This document shows positions 23,051 through 33,633 of a DNA stretch of 64,000 nucleotides, one piece after another (within the stretch, counting starts at the first letter, position 1; each line of letters begins with the position of its first letter). Source of the stretch: Clarkia xantiana subsp. parviflora (lineage: Eukaryota > Streptophyta > Magnoliopsida > Myrtales > Onagraceae); assembly GCA_036873135.1 (NCBI GenBank), contig JAPTYO010000022.1, positions 5,266,979 to 5,330,978 of the forward strand. The letters run 5' to 3'. Below the pieces are notes generated by a model. The model saw only the letters and a program-made list of their open reading frames with translations, searched no databases and was not told where the DNA came from. Both the position numbers and the translations under genes were made by a program.

Positions 23051-23793
23051 GCGGATTGTAAGTAGCTACTATCGACTTCTACACAATGCATCTTGGATAT
23101 TCTTACGACGCTTATCGATAAAGCTAATACGACAACATCTATGCCATCATTACCAACATACAACCATGGACGACCATGACGTGCAACTATCAATCATCAA
23201 TATCAAGCATTCTAGAACAACGACTAAAGCATGGGAAAATATGTCAACAACGAACGCTATGCGTAAGGGAAGTATAACGATTCATTTACACTTTTCTAAA
23301 ATTTTCAGCACTTAGAAAATTTTTGGCCGATTTGGGGCTAAGTATTCTAATGCATTTAATCAAACACCTTGTATGCATGATAAGATAACTAGGTGCATGA
23401 TGATTTCAAGTCTAAATCAAGGCCAAACGGAGTCACGAAAGGTCGAACCATATACGAAATTAGACTCACCAACACGTAACAAGTTCGAATTGCTACTCGC
23501 CCTCACCCGAGGATCCACGCGCCGTCACCGTCCGCACGCGCCGCCACCACCGCCCTCACGCGCCGCCGTCAATTGCTTCACGCGCCGTCCCTCTTTGCTT
23601 CACGCGCCGTCCCGGTTCCCTCCTTGCCCGGATTCGATCTTAAACGATGTCAAATGTGATGTGATTACTCCAAATTCACACCTCCATGAATTCCCTCTTC
23701 ATCAAGAATGGAGAGCTTCTTGAAGATTTATCTATTAAGGATGTAAGATAATGGGTATTCTCTCTCCTAATTCTCATTAATAGTGCCTACACC
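23051..23793. other. Unassigned sequence right of the array
   Basis: No gene identified. Contains TTAGAAAATTTTTGGCCGATTT near 23315, similar to TTAGAAAAAATTTTGGCC in E (40456) and F (49380), where it marks the 3' part of the element. A GC-rich stretch with CACGCGCCGTC repeats lies at 23510-23620. Confidence 0.5.
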
Positions 23794-24751
23794 CAGTGTT
23801 ATCAGAACCGGACCGGGCACCAAACCGGTAAGGTGCCCGGTTCCCGTTTCAGTCGGTTCGAACCGGTTCGAACCCGGTCCGACCACCCTATTGAACTTCC
23901 TCTGTAATAACCCCAGGCCCAGTATTAAACTTCCTCTGTAATAACCAAGTCATCTAATATAAGTCATAAAGCCCAAACTTCCTATTTTTAACTAGGAAGC
24001 CCAACTAACTAATGATACTTTACCCTACCAATGCAACATAACCTCGCCCAAACAACCTCACCTTGTCGCTGTCATCTCCTATCTCTCTCTCCCAAACAAC
24101 TCACCCCGCTGCCACTATCATCTTCCACCCAAATCCATAATCTTCATCGACAACATCTCTTCCAATCAAGTAGAAAGTCTTATAAGCGTTTGAAAGTGTT
24201 TCCTTCTGTTTTCTACAGTTAGCAGATCGATCGATACAGACCTCCTAGTCGTGGTGGAAAAGAGACGTGTGACGGCAAGGCGTGGCGGCACCAAAGCTGT
24301 CGGAATCTTAGTAGGCAGGGCCGAGCAGCAGAGTAAGAAGACTACAAACTTTACAAGAGAAGATAAGTTGCTGGTGGCGACGAATCCTGGCTGCGGCGAG
24401 TACGGCACTATGGCTGCGACGATTCCGGCGCTGGTGATTCTGATTGGCACTGGCTGCTGAGCTCTCCTGACTCTGTTCTCCAACCGCTGCGGCGTTCTCC
24501 TTGCTCTGTCTGGATTTTGGAAGTAGGGTTTCAGTTTGTTAACCAAAACCCGTTTTTTTTTGTGATATGTCATCGAACCGTCGAACCGGTGACTCGACCG
24601 GTTCTCTCAAAACCGGACGGTTCTCCAAAAAACCGGATATTAAACCGGGTTAGCTTACATCCTCCGGATTTGCTTGAACCGGACCGTTGGGGCAACGGTT
24701 CCGGTTCGAACCCGGTCGGACCGCCGGTCCGGTCCGGTTCTAATAACACTG
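23794..24751. mobile_element. Non-autonomous hAT-like element 2 (958 bp)
   Basis: Target duplication CCTACACC at 23786-23793 and 24752-24759. Terminal inverted repeats: left CAGTGTTATCAGAACCGGAC, right end on the other strand CAGTGTTATTAGAACCGGAC. Inside both ends lie GGTTCGAACCGG/CCGGTTCGAACC words that can pair. The middle has no transposase-like frame. The CAGTGTT end and 8-bp duplication fit the hAT superfamily. It shares no obvious sequence with hAT-like element 1. Confidence 0.85.
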
Positions 24752-24759
24752 CCTACACC

Positions 24760-25159
24760 ATGTGCTAAGGACTAAACTAATATTTATTTTCACACAAGTC
24801 CTTAGTATCACATACTTGCATCTCTCCTATGCTTGTTTTACATACATGCTCTCTAGTATTACATAGCGCGTTTCATAGATCATCATGCATGATTATCGCC
24901 TGTATACATATATAATATAAATTCATGATAGTTGTGTGATTACTTTTATATTCTAAGCATGAATTGAATGTTTGCATCATTTTCCATGATTACATCATAC
25001 TACATGCTTGCATCATTTTTCATGTTTACATCATGCTTCATGATTACATACATATTCTCCAATTTCATATTACTCTAAGGGTTTTGCTTATTGCATAATT
25101 ACGTCGTTCATCTACTACACTATCATCATTTACATGTTGACTACATATTACATGCTTAT
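24760..25159. other. AT-rich sequence before element C
   Basis: No gene. Contains loose repeats of CATGATTACATCATRCTNCATG (24960-25060). It is either the rest of element G or DNA between G and C. Confidence 0.5.
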
Positions 25160-26588
25160 TGCAAACACTCAATTTTGACCCGGACGTAACGACGTTACAC
25201 ATGATACGTCAAATTCCGGACGCGTCAAGCGACAAAATCTCAAAAATGCTCAAGGGCACATTAGAAAAATTATTATAAAATATATTTTAAATTATTTCGA
25301 ATTTATTTAATATTTTCGGAATTTTTAAAAATATATATATAATAATTAGCTTTTTTTATTTTAGGAATTATCTGTAAGATATTTATCTCCAGATATTATT
25401 TTTCATTCAAAAAAAATAATTATCTGTGAAGATAAATATCCTTAGGAATATTCTCTAGAATAATTATCTGTTAGCATTTTTTATTTGAATTTTATCTGTA
25501 ATCTAGACTAGGTTTTTAGTATAAATAGGGGTCTAGGTTACATTGTAAACACACAGAGAAAACACATCAGAAAATAATAAAACTACTTTCCTTGGGATCC
25601 GTGCGAATTTTGTCCTTTTGTGCTTTATTTCAAAAAAAATAATAAAAAAATAATTCGGCCACAATCCACCACCGACGGCCAGATCTGGCACCCCGCCGTC
25701 CTTCCTCAGTCCCGCGTCGTCCGTCCGCCCGTCCACAGCCTCGCGCCGTCCCTGCCGCGCCATTTCCCCGCCGTTCCCCGTCGCCGTACCTCCCGTAGTC
25801 TCCAGGTCTGTCGCCGTTTTCCCGCCGTTCCCTGCCGGCGTACATCTGCTGCGACGTCCCAGAGTTTCCAGATCCACCACCGCTATCGTACCGTCCCGGT
25901 CCGTCTCGCGTCGTCCCCGTCGTCCGTCCACAGCCTCGCGCTGGAGCTCCGCTGCTACCCTGAATCGACTCCTGTTGAAGGTGAGAAGCCCGCTGTTTTT
26001 TTTTTTTTATTATTTAATAGTTTATTATTAATATTTTGTTATTATATTTTATGTTTTATATTATTATTATTATATTACAATTAATTAATAATTTGAATGT
26101 AATTAGTTAGATTTAATTAATAGTTTAACTGTAATGGGTAAAATTCAATTAGTAGTTTTATTTAAAGTGATTAATTTTAATTCGATAGCATGTTAAAAGT
26201 TTTTTAGTATTTTAGACTTCATTTTTAATAGGAATTATAGGATATAATTAGTTGTTAGATTTGGGATTATATTTGATAATATCTTTTCGTATGATGAAAT
26301 TTGACGTTGTTGGATTAATTTAGTGTAATATATGTATAAACAATAAAATTGGCAAATTCGCGAATTGAGTACCGAAAGGGCGTGATTAATTCCATGAGTT
26401 TTAATTCGTAATAGAACCCCCGAACTCGTATTTCTGATCGTAGACCAATTTTATACCTAGGTGTGTAATCCGTTATTCATTTAGGTAATGTAGGATTCTA
26501 GTTAGCCTTAATTAACTAGTGGCGACTCTCTTCAAAATTCACACGTTTTTAGAACGTAATTCGCCGTAGGTTAGATTTAGGTCTGACA
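25160..26588 (+). repeat. 5' LTR of element C (about 1.4 kb)
   Basis: The right end is firm: CTGACA, then ATT and the primer site. The left end is set at TGCAAACACTCAATTTTGACC but could be off by tens of bases, because the partner LTR is not in the window. Contains TATAAATAG at 25520-25528. A GC-rich stretch (25660-25960) with CCGTC repeats lies in the transcribed part and gives open frames on both strands that I do not accept as genes. Confidence 0.65.
25520..25528 (+). promoter_or_regulatory. TATA box in LTR of element C
   Basis: TATAAATAG followed 25-40 bp later by ACACACAGAGAAAACAC, a plausible transcript start. Confidence 0.7.
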
Positions 26589-26591
26589 ATT

Positions 26592-26609
26592 TGGCGACTC
26601 TGCTGGGGA
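26592..26609 (+). other. Ogre-type primer-binding site of element C
   Basis: TGGCGACTCTGCTGGGGA, differing by at most one base from the TGGCGACTCCGCTGGGGA-type site described for Ogre elements and thought to pair with tRNA-Arg. Strong marker for the family. Confidence 0.85.
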
Positions 26610-27236
26610 TGTTTGAGGGTTTGGGCTCTTATATATTTGCTTATTTGCCATGTTTTAGTTTAAACATATTTCTCGTCGTTGTTCTAACTATAGTTTTTTT
26701 TTCTTCCCGTAGGTACGAAGCCCTTGTTTTTATTTTTATGTTCAATAAAAAGTTTTTTTTTTTGGTATTGTTTGAAACCACACACACTCACGTTGAGCAT
26801 AATGTCTAAAACGCCTAAATCCCTGGCCGACTAGGAACCCCGGAGAGATAGTAAGGGTATGACCGCGCGACCGAGCCGCCGGAACGACTCAGAACAACTC
26901 CACTCGCTTGTGAAGGTCCTATGATCCCTATGATGGGGTGAGGAAACCACCTTGTCCGCAACCTATCAGTGGAACCTACCTTATAGAACAAAGCAAAAAA
27001 ACACACACATGAAGCTTCGATCCTACCGTTGTTATTTTACATGTTTGCGTATAGGATCTGGGTCTAATGTAATCTTTTATTTTTTTGCACCATGTATGTA
27101 ATCGCGAACCGCATATTAGTGGAAATTTACTTTTCAAGCATGCATTACACATCATTTAAAAAAAAAAAATTATATATATATATATGTGCCATCCACTTCA
27201 TCACTCTAAAACGTTTTACACTCCATTTTAGTAAGG
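26610..27236 (+). other. Leader of element C between primer site and aORF
   Basis: Untranslated leader; no gene seen. Holds a GC-richer block (26810-27000) between T-rich stretches and a TA microsatellite at about 27170-27186. Confidence 0.6.
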
Positions 27237-28617
27237 ATGGAAAGACTGCCCAAGTGTCCTCACATTGCGATCGTTCCAGCTCCTAGGGACGACATCAACC
27301 GCCTCTGGAATGCCATGCCGAAGACGGAGCAGGATTATATCACCCAACTCATCGGAGGAGTTCAACGGCTTGCTGATTACAAGATAGAATGGCACTTGCT
27401 AGAAGCCTTAGCCGACCATTGGGACTCGAAGAAAGCAGTATTCATCATCAACGGCATAGAGCTCACCCCTACTCTCGAGGAATACCGCCAGCTGGTACAA
27501 GGTCCGGGATGGAATGAAGGGATCATCTTACCAAGATTTGAGGTGTCCAAAAAACAGAGTCTTTCTAAACTCTTACGGGCCAATAGAGGGAACATGGTTA
27601 ACGAGCTTATGGTGGCCACACATCAGGGTTTATCTATCAATCGTTTGATAAGTTGGGTTGGTTTTAGAATGAAAGATAATCGAATGATTCGAGGAGCAAC
27701 TCGCGCCTATCTCTTGTTATTTTTTGGAACTCTCTTATTCCCCCACTCCCAAAGTTATATAGACGAGGCATTAGCCGACATCGTCCTTCAAGTGGTCGAA
27801 GGCAGAAGTTTTATAGTGGCGTTGCTTGCTGAAACAATCACGTCTCTGAACTTCATAAAAGCTAAAGGGAGAGGAGGATTAAGAGCAAGTCCAACTTTAT
27901 TGCAAATATGGTTTTTAAGTCACCTAAATGAGATTGGCGCCGGTTTCCCCAAAGCTCATTTCCTTATAGAAAAACATATTATATCAAGAATGATAGACTA
28001 TACTCATCATGTAAACAAAGGATGGAGCACCCGTGAATGGAAAAAACATTTTTCAAAACTTTTACCTAAAGACATTTTATGGGTAGCTCGATGGTTTTCA
28101 CCAAGGTCTACATTTTTAAGATGTAAAGATTTTTACGGTGTTCCTCTTATTAGCCACCTAAGCTCGTCGATCACCTACCCGGCCCGAGTCATTCGACAAC
28201 TCGGGGGTCTTCAAGGAATACCAGCTAACACAAATGAACCTCACGATATTCGACTGGGACGACAACAAAGTTACTCAAGCCACACTCAAACAGGCTGCTC
28301 AACGAATACATGCAATTTGGGAAGGTCGAATCGAGGAGAAAATCCAACCGCCCGGGGATATCAAAGAGGAAGAGCGGATGTATCGGGCCACTAAGGAGTA
28401 CGTCCACCGCTTTCACACAGTCATTAAAGATCCTATTATTGACCCCGCAGAAGTTATTGGACAAAAGCCACAAGACGCACCACCTTCCCATGAAGACGTG
28501 TACGACACGTTAGATGCCCGAGTCGAAATCCAATGTGCCACCTGGGCCCGAGATTGCGCACAATCCAAAGAAGAAATCAGGCGGTTACAAGAAGAACTTT
28601 CTAAAACGCGAGCTAAC
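27237..28617 (+). pseudogene. Sense aORF of element C, 5' part
   Basis: Starts at ATG 27237 (MERLPKCPHIAIVPAP). It resembles the plant-mobile-domain-like/DUF7745 proteins found in Ogre aORFs: WHLLEALADHWDSKKAVFII, ELTPTLEEYRQLVQGPG, IRGATRAYLLLFFGTLLFP, YIDEALADIVLQVVEG, TSLNFIKAKGRGG, LPKDILWVARWF. Near 28220 the frame changes by one base; the second frame (LTIFDWDDNKVTQATLKQAA..., a likely coiled coil) runs on to the insertion of B at 28617. The last codons (KTRAN) join in frame to VIHQQWALK at 58883. The frame change, or an unrecognised splice, is the only lesion seen in this part. Confidence 0.75.
28613..28617. repeat. Left target-site duplication of element B
   Basis: CTAAC here and at 58878-58882. 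The aORF frame of C is restored when B and one copy are removed. Confidence 0.95.
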
Positions 28618-29332
28618 TGTTGGATCACGGTGGAACTCCGGCACGGACTTTGACGGCGATCCTAGCTCCTTCGCTCCACGCAATCCTGCAAGAGGGGATA
28701 GACCGGGCGGTGACCCAGAATCCCTCTCCGATGCTTAAATGAGTATTTCGTACGGACTGGCAAGCAGTAATCTCAAGTAAGTATTTTCAACGTAAGTGAT
28801 CTGAGGTGACCTCTTGCCCTTTTATAGGTGAAGAAGTACCTCAGTTACCTGGTGAACCGTTGGGGGTGGTTAGCCCGTATCCCGCGTATCTCGGGTGTGA
28901 TCCCGCCTATCTAGGCCACGATCCCGCTTATCTCGGCCACGCCCCGCGTATCTCGGCCACGCTCCGTGTATCTTAACCACGTTCCGCGTATCTCGGCCAC
29001 GCCCCGCGTATCTCGGCCTTATCCTCTGATAGCGAGTCCCGACTCCCGTCGGGGACTCCAGAGTTATCTCGTTGCGTCACCGCTCGGGGCCCCTCGTCAT
29101 CGTGACAGGGCCTATGATTCTTAGGGATTCTTCATCGGGGCCTACTCAGAGGCATTTCATCGGGAGCGTTCAGCTCACTTGTCAGGTCCGACTCCGTCGG
29201 GACCTCTCATCCTCGGGCTCTCTTCGTCGGGATCCTTTGTCTGGGCCATCTTGGCCTTCGTTTTGGGCCCACCAGGCCTATCAGTCGTTTCCTCACCGTT
29301 AAAGAGCCTAACAGCTGTAGTCGAATCCATCA
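28618..29332 (-). repeat. 3' LTR of element B (715 bp)
   Basis: TGTTGGATCACGG ... GAATCCATCA on the plus strand. Contains about seven units of a 19-bp repeat (CCGCGTATCTCGGCCACG type, 28870-29025). The polypurine tract (minus strand CTTGGGGGCAGA) lies directly outside at 29333-29344. Confidence 0.95.
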
Positions 29333-29877
29333 TCTGCCCCCAAGACATGAGGGACTTTTAGTTCGTCGTGTCTTTCCAACTCCCGATCTCCCGACATTAG
29401 AATCGGGGATCCTTCCCTTGGCATAGTCACTCAATACTAGTCTTCTCCACGTTTCCTCGATGTTTTGTGGATAAATGCCAAATCTAAGGGGCTTTTCGAT
29501 TCCCCCGTTCATTAAATGCAGCAGCTAGTGAAGCGACGTCTTCTATACTCGTGCCTGATTTTTCGCGCCTGTTTCTTCTGAAAAGTGCTTTTCAGGTCGT
29601 TTCATCATTACGCCCGTTACCCTTCTGCACGTTCCATCTCAACGGTCCAGATTAAAACTCTTCAACTTCGACGACTCGGATCGAAGTGTCCCTTCAACTG
29701 TCCTCTTCACCTATAAAACCCTAGCCATGGGCACAGTTTAATTTTTACCGTTTCCGAATTCTCAAAAGCTCTCTGTAACTTCTCTGCGAATTCAAGCTCT
29801 GCAATTCCGAAGGTCTCAGAGTTTCTCCGGTCATCTTTCCGGCAACGCCAAGTTCATTCCTTCAACCTCTAATCGCC
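29333..29877 (+). promoter_or_regulatory. aORF promoter and leader of element B
   Basis: No coding sequence. CTATAAAACCCTAG starts at 29711, 166 bp before the aORF ATG (29878), and is conserved at the same distance in element D. Upstream are CG-rich words shared with D; downstream is a pyrimidine-rich leader (CTCTGTAACTTCTCTGCG). The polypurine tract of the element is at the left edge. This is the best evidence that the aORF is transcribed from its own promoter. Confidence 0.75.
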
Positions 29878-32044
29878 ATGTCTGGTAAGGGTCTCTTCTC
29901 TATTGTTCGTTCATTTTTTCCTTGCTTATAGCTTTCCGAAAATCCCACTGTGCCTTCCTTGCCGTTGCTGCTTTTCAGACAGTGGATCCAGCTCTGAGGG
30001 GAGAAAGCCCTTCAACTTTGATTATGCTCTGAATGAGATCTCCAACACTGCTTATGATACAGCTCTCCGAGAGGGGTGCATCATTTCTACTTGGGAACCT
30101 CGTTTCCCGTATCCCTGGCCTCGCCCCTCGGGTAGCCTTGAGGTTACTCGTCCCCGAAAAGGGGAGGTATTTGTCTCTACGGGGCAAATATCAGCGGGGA
30201 TCAGATTCCCCTTATGTGGCAATCTGGTCGAGATGTGCCAGCATTACAAAACTCATCCGACCACCTTCTCTCCGCACGCCATTCGCCTGTGGAATGCTTT
30301 CCAGGTCCTCTGCTTCCGACAGCGGTGGGTATACAGCCTCAAGCTCTTCAGGACCTTCTATGGGATGAAGTGCAACGAGGCGGGGGTTTGCGCCTTCTAC
30401 CCCCGAATGCCATAGTGGAGCAAGGCACAACTTGGACGATGCAGCTGGACCAGTGACACCTGGAAGGTGGTCAAGGGTCGGGGACTCCTGGTGGATACGG
30501 GGTCCGATAACAGCAGCTGGAAAAGGAGCTACTTTTTTATTCAACATTCTTCGATCCCCTGGCCCCGATGGGAGGTGGAAGCAGATTCTCCGCCTGCCTT
30601 CCACACCTACACCGACGAAGATTTTAAAACTCTTCAACTCATCCAGCTCTACCGATGGGGGGAGTCCTACACTCCCCTCGACGCAAATTCTCTCGTGGAG
30701 CGGGACCTGGTGAACGCCGGGATCCGACTCCTCGATATAATCTCTGGGGGGCAGCTTTTCGACGGCCCCTCCAATGTGGTTCCTTGGTTAAACTTCTAAC
30801 TCTCTTTCGTTTACTGTTTGCAGCCAAGAGGGTATCTGTGCTGACCGATCTGTTCCTTAAGCAGGGGGAGACTGATGCTGTCCGCCCCTCGCGGAAGAGG
30901 AAGTCCGCCAAGAAGGCTGCTGCTCCGTCGGGGTCTCCTTCTGCGGAGCAGCCTAAGCGGAAGCGTGTGGATCTGGACCAACTCTTCGACGTCCAGAATG
31001 CTGAAGAAGGTAAAAAGCTCCGACTTGCTATTAAATCATATAGGAGGATGGTCCCGAAGGATTTGATTCCTTCAACCAAGGAGGCCCGTATTGTTGACGT
31101 CAGACGAATCCTTCGAGGCGAAACTCCTCGTGTCCTAAAGGCGGGCTACTACCACTACCGCGGGAAGGATCGATATGTCTCCCGACGTATTGTTTGGTGT
31201 AAGAATCCTGATGAACTTCCTGACTACATATCTGAAGCCTCTCGTCCTCTAGGTGCAGGTCGCTCAGGGGCTCCATCGGGTGCTGAAGCTTCTGCGGGTG
31301 CACCGTCTTCAACAGGGGCGCCTCCCTCAGCTGGGGAAAAGACCCCGACCGGCGAGCAGTTTCGTCGGGTGGAAAGCTTGGACTCCTCCGAGGAGACCGA
31401 TGAGGGTGGCTCCCTCCGTCGTCGTTAGAGGACGGGGCAGTCTCCCTTGAAACAAACCTCTCAGGGGCTGCCCCCTTCATCTTCTCCACAGCAGCGACAG
31501 CCGTCGCCCATCCACAACTTCACTCCTTCCCCTGTCCGGGTCGAGCCGGAGGCGTGCCCCTCCACGATACGTTCTCCTCCTCCTGTCCCTCTCGATGGGA
31601 GTTTCTACAGGGCCTTCGACCCCACACAAGTGAATGCCCCCTGGACTCCAATCCGAACACTGCAAGGAGTCCCGCTCCGATAAGGGGACCAGCACCAGGA
31701 CCTGGCTCTGCATCTGCTGGCAGGCTCGATCCTGCCCACCATGCGGTACCCGATTTCCCTGAATCAGACTGCTATGCATCGGGATGTCAGAGAGATGTCC
31801 CTGCGTCGGATAGAGGTAAAACTTCGCTTATCTCTTTTCATTGGTAAATCTGGTTGTTTGTCTATTAACACTTTTCTTTCTTCTATTGTAGGAGCTCGGG
31901 GACTTCAACCGTCTTTTCGGGTACCTCATCGCCTATGATGAGTCCCGGGAGCGGGACCGGGCGGCCATTGACAAGCTTAAGGAGGATCTTGCAGCCTCCA
32001 AGTCTTCGCGGGGGAAACTTGCCAAGGAGCAAGCCGCCCTTGTC
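29878..32044 (+). pseudogene. aORF of element B, 5' part
   Basis: Exon 1 ATGTCTG (29878-29884); intron 29885-29978 (94 bp, TTTTCAG acceptor); exon 2 from 29979 in phase 1 with the PF04195-like domain (STGQISAGIRFPLCGN, SPHAIRLWNAFQVLCF, FRTFYGMKCNEAGVCAF). The acceptor of intron 2 is at 30821-30823; exon 3 has a basic patch (RKRKSAKK, PKRKRVD) and GETPRVLKAGYYHYRGKD. Intron 31816-31891 (76 bp); exon 4 from 31892 is a Lys/Glu/Ala-rich coiled coil running to the E insertion at 32044. Three nonsense codons: TAG 30413-30415 (Lys in A), TAG 31426-31428 and TAA 31681-31683. The donor of intron 2 is not recognisable. Confidence 0.85.
32040..32044. repeat. Left target duplication of element E
   Basis: TTGTC here, CTGTC at 51374-51378; four of five bases agree. 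The aORF reads ..AALV then QKVQ in one frame across the insert. Confidence 0.8.
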
Positions 32045-33088
32045 TGATGGATATACGCCCAATTTGAACCCGTTGACTTCCGAATCGCTTTATTTTTATC
32101 ACCCCGTTAATGATTGTAAATCGAAACTTCAACCCGAACCCTTCGCGAAAACACCAACGGCTCGGACGAGGCCGAAGCGCTCGTCCGGCCGAGTCAGACT
32201 CGCCTAGGTGAGGTTGGGTGGCCACACCCGACCTCCCCTAGGGGAGATCGGGTCAGCCAACCCGATCTCCCCTAGGGGAGATCGGGTGGACCAACCCGAT
32301 CTCCCCTAGGAGAGATCGGGTCAGCCAACCCGATCTCTCCTAGGAGAGATCGGGTCGGCCAACCCGATCTCCCCTAGGGGGGATGGGGTTGGCCAACCCC
32401 ATCCTCCCTAGGAGGGGTTGGGTGCCCTCACCCAACCCCTACCCCTGGGGGTCAGATTTCTCCTCCCCCCAAGGGCCCCGGCACCATTTTCGGACTCCCA
32501 CACTCGGTCCACTCCGCCTACCTTCTCCGAATCCTAAGGTCTTAATTATGTGCTTAAAGGTTAATTAATTGTGTTTAAAGGTTAACGATGTCATTAAGCC
32601 ACCTTAATGACACCGTTGCCTATAAATACCCCACCTTCACAACTCATTTGATCATCTTGGCAAGTTGCACAATTTTGCTCTGACATCTCTCTAGCTTTAT
32701 CTCTCTAAAACCGTACTGACTTAGGCATCGGAGAGGGTTCATCAGGCACCACCCCCCCCCCTCTGTGCCTGGTATTGCCCCTCTTGCAGGGTAGCAAGGA
32801 GAAGAGAGCCAAGGAAGCAGAAGAGCATAGAGCAGTAGGACAAGCCCCAGGGGTAAGAAGTACAAGCCTCAGGAGGTCAGAAGGAGAGAAGGAAAGGAGG
32901 TCAGAAGGAGAGAAGGAAAGGAGGTCAGAGGGAGAGAAGAGAAGGACATGTATCAGAACGACTACCCCAAGGGAGTATAAGAGCATGGATCAGAACGACT
33001 AGTCCTAGGAGCACTGAACCCGACATTTCATTAGTGGGAGATAAATTCTAGATTGACGACCCGTCGACCTAGACTTTATAACCTAACA
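32045..33088 (+). repeat. 5' LTR of element E (1044 bp)
   Basis: TGATGGATATACGCCC ... CTATAACCTAACA-type end. Contains an array of 34-bp units at about 32236-32420, each with the perfect palindrome GATCTCCCCTAGGGGAGATC or a variant joined by GGGTCAGCCAACCC. TATAAATACC at 32621-32630; a poly-C run near 32750; a 20-bp purine repeat (AGGTCAGAAGGAGAGAAGGA, three copies) at 32875-32940. Confidence 0.95.
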
Positions 33089-33090
33089 CT

Positions 33091-33106
33091 TGGCGCCGTC
33101 TGTGGG
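33091..33106 (+). other. Primer-binding site of element E
   Basis: TGGCGCCGTCTGTGGG after a two-base spacer; identical to the sites of A, B and F. Confidence 0.85.
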
Positions 33107-33139
33107 CTTCGAACAGAAAGCCTGGCAATAACAAGAGCG

Positions 33140-33633
33140 ATGACGAACAGCTTAGTATCTAGGCATCACCGCCCACCTGGGGGCAATAGGCGAGGGAGAC
33201 AGCCTATACCTCCAGCAAGGCAGCCTAACCCAGAGAAACAGCCTGCACACCAGAGCCTCAGGTAGCCCCACAGGCACCCCAGCCTAACAAGCAGGGAGGA
33301 GGCTTCCACAGCTCCAACTCCATTGACTAGGAAGCCACAGGGACAGGGGGGCAACAAGGAGTGCCATCCCAATACACGGCACCTCCACAGGGGTACTACT
33401 ATGAGGCACAACCTCAAAGGTATCCATATGGAATACTGACTCAAAGGAACGACAATCGTGCCCACACAACCAACATAAGGCCCGCATACTCGCAAGGAGC
33501 ACAGACAGTGACTCCGAGGTTGATGAACGCATTGGATGAGCTGCTAGCCCATATAGAGACTCTGAGGAACAGGCAGAGAAGGCAACACCAGCATGAAGAA
33601 GAACACCACTTGCACCCTCGAACAGGGCAGTGA
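33140..33633 (+). pseudogene. Gag N-terminus-like remnant of element E
   Basis: ATG 33140 gives 41 codons (MTNSLVSRHHRPPGGNRRGR) to a stop at 33263-33265. From 33361 another frame encodes a Gln/Pro/Tyr-rich piece (SQYTAPPQGYYYEAQPQ) ending ALDELLAHIETLRNRQRRQ, which recalls the low-complexity N-terminus of Tat gag before the capsid domain. No capsid domain or zinc knuckle follows. Assignment rests on position and composition only. Confidence 0.4.

Larger units (their letters stand above)
14892..25159 (+). mobile_element. Non-autonomous gypsy element G (3' end not seen)
   Basis: Plus-strand element: 5' LTR (14892-15552), TGGCGCCGTCTG primer site, gag, protease remnant, a second gag-like end, no RT, RNase H or integrase, then an antisense aORF and a long tandem array. 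No copy of the 5' LTR follows in the window. The Ogre-like element C starts near 25160, so the 3' LTR of G may lie beyond C to the right. The right boundary given here is therefore inferred. Confidence 0.65.

Noticed and set aside
25533..26084. GC-rich ORFs on both strands in LTR C
   Set aside because: Repeated CCGTC/GCCGCC words give open frames; lies in an LTR.
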